NCBI GenBank assembly: GCA_945877525.1
Contig: CAMDVP010000137.1
Location: forward strand, 1-8,124
DNA: 8,124 nucleotides
Direction: 5' to 3'
Source of the DNA: an uncultured Clostridia bacterium
Lineage (GTDB): Bacteria > Bacillota > Clostridia > Christensenellales > Aristaeellaceae
Positions within the stretch are counted from its first letter, which is position 1; each line of letters begins with the position of its first letter. The notes beneath the pieces were generated by a model that did not search any database, was not told where the DNA came from, and was given only the letters and a program-made list of their open reading frames with translations. The position numbers and the translations under genes are program-made. This document shows, in pieces, positions 5,622 through 8,124 of this stretch.

Positions 5622-7667
5622 TTATTTCAGCAGATACAGGCAGGTCAGGAACAGGCCGATGCACAGAAGCAGCAGGCCGAAGGAAATGCTGGCCGTGATG
5701 CGCCGCGTGCCCGAGGCAAACTCGCGCCAGCTGGCGTCCAGCACATACTCGAAGTCCGTGCGCATGGGCCGACGCTTGAGCACGGTGGCGTTCAGCGCGT
5801 GCGCCAGGCCGTTCATGGCACGGCCCAGGCCGTAGGTGAAACGGTTGCCCACGGGCACCGCGCGGCGGGCATGCACCTTGGAGAAAGCCGTGCCCCGCAT
5901 GAGCAGGATGATGCGCTCCGGCACCTCGCCGATGCAGCGCACAGCGCCCGTCACCATGCCGGGGATCAGCTTCATCAGCACCGGGCGATAGACAAGGCTT
6001 TCCAAATCCAGCCACGCGGGCCAGCGGTCCACATACACCCGAACGCCGTTTTCCTTCCGCATGAGCAGGGGACGCACCACCAGCAGGTACACCGCTGCGC
6101 CGATGCCGATGCTCTCCGCCGCGCCGATAAGGTTTTCCGCAGAGAAGTAGGCGATGGCGTGATGCACGGCCTCCTGCCCGAAGAACGCCGCAGAGCGCTC
6201 GCCAATGGGGGTCATGAACTGCGTGGGCAGCGCGCCCAGGAAGGGCAGCACCGCCGCGCTGATGAGCAGCGCCAGGGCGGAGGGCAGGGAAATGTAGTGC
6301 TTCATGCCGTCAAACTCCGCCTGACGGGTGGCGTTCTTTTCCCAGAACAGGCAGATGTACAGCTTGGTCATGTAGGCCACGGTCAATCCGCCGCTGATGA
6401 GGAACAGAATCTCCACAAAGCGATACGCGCCTGCAGCCGCACCATGGGCCTGCAGGTGGTGGATCAGCTCCAGGATGCTTTCATGCAGCAGGCTCTTGCT
6501 GATATATCCGCTGCCAATGGGAGGAATGCAGCCGATGGACAGCGCCCCCAGCAGGAAGGCGATGTGCAACACAGGCTTCTTCCGGCCAAAGCCGCGGATA
6601 TCGTTCAGGTTCAGACGGTGCAGGTTCATGTATACCACACCCGCCGCCATGAACAAGACCAGCTTGATGAGGGAGTGGTTGACCATGTGCATGACCGCGC
6701 CATAGGCCGCCAGAGAGCCCTCCTCGCCCAGCAGCACCATCATGGACAGGCCCACGGTGATGAAGCCGATCTGGCTCATGGAGGAGCAGGCCAGCGTACG
6801 CTTGAGATCCACGGAGAACAGCGCCAGCAGCGCGCCCAGGAACATGGTGATCACCGCCAGCACCAGCAGCGCATTGCCGAAGGCCGCGTTGCCGGGCATC
6901 AGATTGGCGCAGATGACAATCAGCCCGAACACGCCGCTTTTGGTCAGAATACCGGAAAGCAGCGCGCTGGCCGGGGCAGGGGCCACAGGGTGGGCCTTGG
7001 GCAGCCAGATGTGCAGCGGGAACATGCCAGCCTTGGCGGCAAAGCCCACCAGCGTCAGCCACACAGCCACGGTGAGGGTGCCGCTTGCGCCCTGCGCCAT
7101 GGCGGCCTTCAGCCCGGTGAAGGACAGCGTACCCGTTTCGTGCCAGAGCAGGAACAGGCCCATCAGCGTGGTCAGGCCGCCGATCACGGCCACCGCCAGG
7201 TAGGTTCCTCCAGCCTTCATAGCGCCCGGTGTTTCCTCCTGAGCCACCCACACATAGCTGGTCAGGGACATGATCTCAAAGAAAATCAGGGTGGTATACA
7301 GGTCGTCGGAGAGGAACACGCCCAGGGTGGCGCCCAGGGTGACGAGGTTGAAGAAGTAATAGCGGTTGCGGTTGTGGTAGTGGGCGAAGTATTCCCGGGA
7401 GAAAATGCCCGTCATCATCCACATGAAGGACGCTACGCAGGCGTACAGACTGCGGAAGCCGTCCGCCCGGAAGTGCAGCCCAAGGCCACAGAAGCCCTCC
7501 ACCGTGCAGCTGCTTTCACCCCCAAGGGTCATCAGGCAGCAGACAAAGGCCGCAGCCCCCGTCAGCGCCACCAGAAGGTTCCGGGTTTCCTTCGACCTGC
7601 GGCCGACGATGTAGCATACGGCGGCCATCACCATGGGGCCAAAGGCAAGCATCGGTAATAGAATCAT
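5622..7667 (-). CDS. Proton-conducting membrane subunit, NuoL/HyfB/MrpA family (complex I subunit 5-like)
   Basis: A 681-residue polytopic membrane protein of the antiporter-like family that moves H+ or Na+ in complex I, group 4 hydrogenases and Mrp antiporters. Visible motifs are FFEIMSLTSY with E131 (NuoL TM5 glutamate), AKAGMFPLHIWLPKAH (211-226) with K212 (TM7 lysine), APASALLSGILTKSG (230-244), SVDLKRTLACSSMSQIGF (285-302), HMVNHSLIK with H327, H331 and K335, and GYISK with K391 (TM12 lysine). All proposed channel residues are therefore kept. After a helix near 513-535 come about 120 mostly amphipathic or basic residues and a last helix near 658-680, recalling the NuoL lateral helix and its final anchor. 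The ATG at 7667 has GGGAGG 7 nt upstream; a longer version from a TTG at 7706 would overlap the upstream gene and lacks a ribosome site. It follows the MrpD/NuoN-like gene by 16 bp and is last in the operon. Which complex it serves cannot be told from the window. Confidence 0.9.
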   Translation of the reverse strand: MILLPMLAFGPMVMAAVCYIVGRRSKETRNLLVALTGAAAFVCCLMTLGGESSCTVEGFCGLGLHFRADGFRSLYACVASFMWMMTGIFSREYFAHYHNRNRYYFFNLVTLGATLGVFLSDDLYTTLIFFEIMSLTSYVWVAQEETPGAMKAGGTYLAVAVIGGLTTLMGLFLLWHETGTLSFTGLKAAMAQGASGTLTVAVWLTLVGFAAKAGMFPLHIWLPKAHPVAPAPASALLSGILTKSGVFGLIVICANLMPGNAAFGNALLVLAVITMFLGALLALFSVDLKRTLACSSMSQIGFITVGLSMMVLLGEEGSLAAYGAVMHMVNHSLIKLVLFMAAGVVYMNLHRLNLNDIRGFGRKKPVLHIAFLLGALSIGCIPPIGSGYISKSLLHESILELIHHLQAHGAAAGAYRFVEILFLISGGLTVAYMTKLYICLFWEKNATRQAEFDGMKHYISLPSALALLISAAVLPFLGALPTQFMTPIGERSAAFFGQEAVHHAIAYFSAENLIGAAESIGIGAAVYLLVVRPLLMRKENGVRVYVDRWPAWLDLESLVYRPVLMKLIPGMVTGAVRCIGEVPERIILLMRGTAFSKVHARRAVPVGNRFTYGLGRAMNGLAHALNATVLKRRPMRTDFEYVLDASWREFASGTRRITASISFGLLLLCIGLFLTCLYLLK

Positions 7668-7674
7668 GCACAGC

Positions 7675-7680
7675 CCTCCC
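7675..7680 (-). promoter_or_regulatory. Ribosome binding site that fixes the NuoL-like start
   Basis: Minus-strand GGGAGG lies 7 nt before the ATG at 7667, in the 16-bp gap after the upstream stop. It rules in this start over the TTG at 7706. Confidence 0.8.
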
Positions 7681-7683
7681 TTC

Positions 7684-8124
7684 TCAGAAAATGGCGCCGG
7701 AGGCAAGCTGCCTCAGGAAGGTGACCAGCGGCTCGGAGAACAGGCCCACGCCTACGACCAGCAAAGTGATGATGCCAAGGGGCAGCTTCATCATCCAGCT
7801 GGGGTCGCGGTTCTTAGCCGCCAGTGCGGCGTCGCCGGGATTCAGCGGACGGAAATACATGGGCAGCGCGATGGTGAACAGATACACCGCCGTCAGCACG
7901 GCCGAAACAATCAACGCCGCCACACTGACTGTGCCCATGGCAAGCCCCGTGTCCGCCGCGGCGGTGAGCAGGTTCCACTTGCTCACAAAGCCCGCCAGGG
8001 GAGGAATGCCCACCATGGCCACGCTGGAAATCAGGAACACCGCGCAGGTATAAGGCATTACCTTGCCATATCCTCGCAGATCCTGCACATATTCCTTGCC
8101 TGTGCGCACCAGAACTGCGCCGGC
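7684..8124 (-). CDS. Proton-conducting membrane subunit, MrpD/NuoN/NuoM type, 5' end cut by window edge
   Basis: The last 146 residues of a polytopic antiporter-like subunit. The frame is open to the window edge, where it reads AGAVLVRTGKEYVQDLRGYG, so the internal GTG at 8109 is not the true start. The family signature GIPPLAGFVSKW, with its conserved lysine, follows a GYGKVMP segment. Three membrane helices are visible: one ending at GIPPL, one around VAALIVSAVLTAVYLFTIALP, and one at LPLGIITLLVVGVGLF. The C-terminus SGAIF is followed by TGA at 7686-7684. This family pairs with NuoL-type subunits in Mrp antiporters, membrane-bound hydrogenases and complex I. The 16-bp gap to the next gene indicates one transcript. 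About two thirds of a typical protein of roughly 480-500 residues lies outside the window, so MrpD, NuoM and NuoN types cannot be separated with confidence. Confidence 0.88.
   Translation of the reverse strand, partial: AGAVLVRTGKEYVQDLRGYGKVMPYTCAVFLISSVAMVGIPPLAGFVSKWNLLTAAADTGLAMGTVSVAALIVSAVLTAVYLFTIALPMYFRPLNPGDAALAAKNRDPSWMMKLPLGIITLLVVGVGLFSEPLVTFLRQLASGAIF

Noticed and set aside
5574..7658. A 694-codon open frame on the plus strand
   Set aside because: It is antisense to the NuoL-like gene, very rich in His, Gln, Ala and Arg, and has no membrane or family features. Its length reflects codon bias of the real gene.
7668..7706. Longer NuoL-like protein from a TTG at 7706
   Set aside because: It would overlap the upstream gene, has no ribosome site, and its extra residues translate the Shine-Dalgarno region of the ATG at 7667.
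1..8124. CRISPR arrays, tRNAs, insertion sequences, phage genes
   Set aside because: No regularly spaced repeats, cloverleaf structures, transposase or phage proteins were seen on either strand.

Overview
All six genes in this window lie on the minus strand, so the layout is best read from high to low coordinates. The sequence is GC-rich by eye (not counted). Shine-Dalgarno sites are strong (AAGGAG, GGAGG, GGGAGG), there is an intrinsic terminator with a U-tract, a formate--tetrahydrofolate ligase of the kind common in Clostridia, and an ECF sigma factor paired with a one-helix membrane anti-sigma-like protein. Together these suggest a high-GC anaerobic member of the Bacillota, probably a Clostridia-type gut or anaerobic-digester organism. 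No rRNA, tRNA or other marker fixes the taxonomy more closely.

Region 1 (8124 down to 5564) is the downstream end of an energy-conversion operon. It holds the C-terminal part of a MrpD/NuoN-type proton-translocating subunit, cut by the window edge. After 16 bp comes a complete 681-residue NuoL/HyfB/MrpA-type subunit with an extended C-terminus that ends in a last membrane helix. A strong intrinsic terminator closes the operon. The genes that would show whether this is a Mrp antiporter, a group 4 membrane-bound hydrogenase or a complex-I-like assembly lie outside the window.

Region 2 (about 5563 to 5322) is non-coding and rich in dyad symmetry. It has a large imperfect palindrome with a nested palindrome, several small hairpins, and a pair of direct repeats flanking an inverted repeat just upstream of the sigma factor gene.

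Region 3 (5321 to 1764) looks like one four-gene unit: an ECF sigma factor, a one-helix anti-sigma-like protein translationally coupled to it by a GTGA overlap, a secreted solute-binding-type protein with no lipobox and no transporter genes beside it, and a secreted polysaccharide deacetylase. A GC-rich hairpin lies between the anti-sigma-like gene and the solute-binding gene and may reduce downstream expression. The arrangement suggests an envelope-sensing or envelope-modifying module.

Region 4 (1763 to 1) has an intergenic promoter with a near-consensus sigma-A layout and a 13-bp palindrome inside its spacer. It drives formate--tetrahydrofolate ligase (fhs), which runs off the window about a dozen residues short of its expected end.

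Most of the window is ordinary chromosomal content. The parts most worth a second look are the sigma/anti-sigma/binding-protein/deacetylase unit and its control elements, the palindromic intergenic region, and the extended C-terminus of the NuoL-like subunit.
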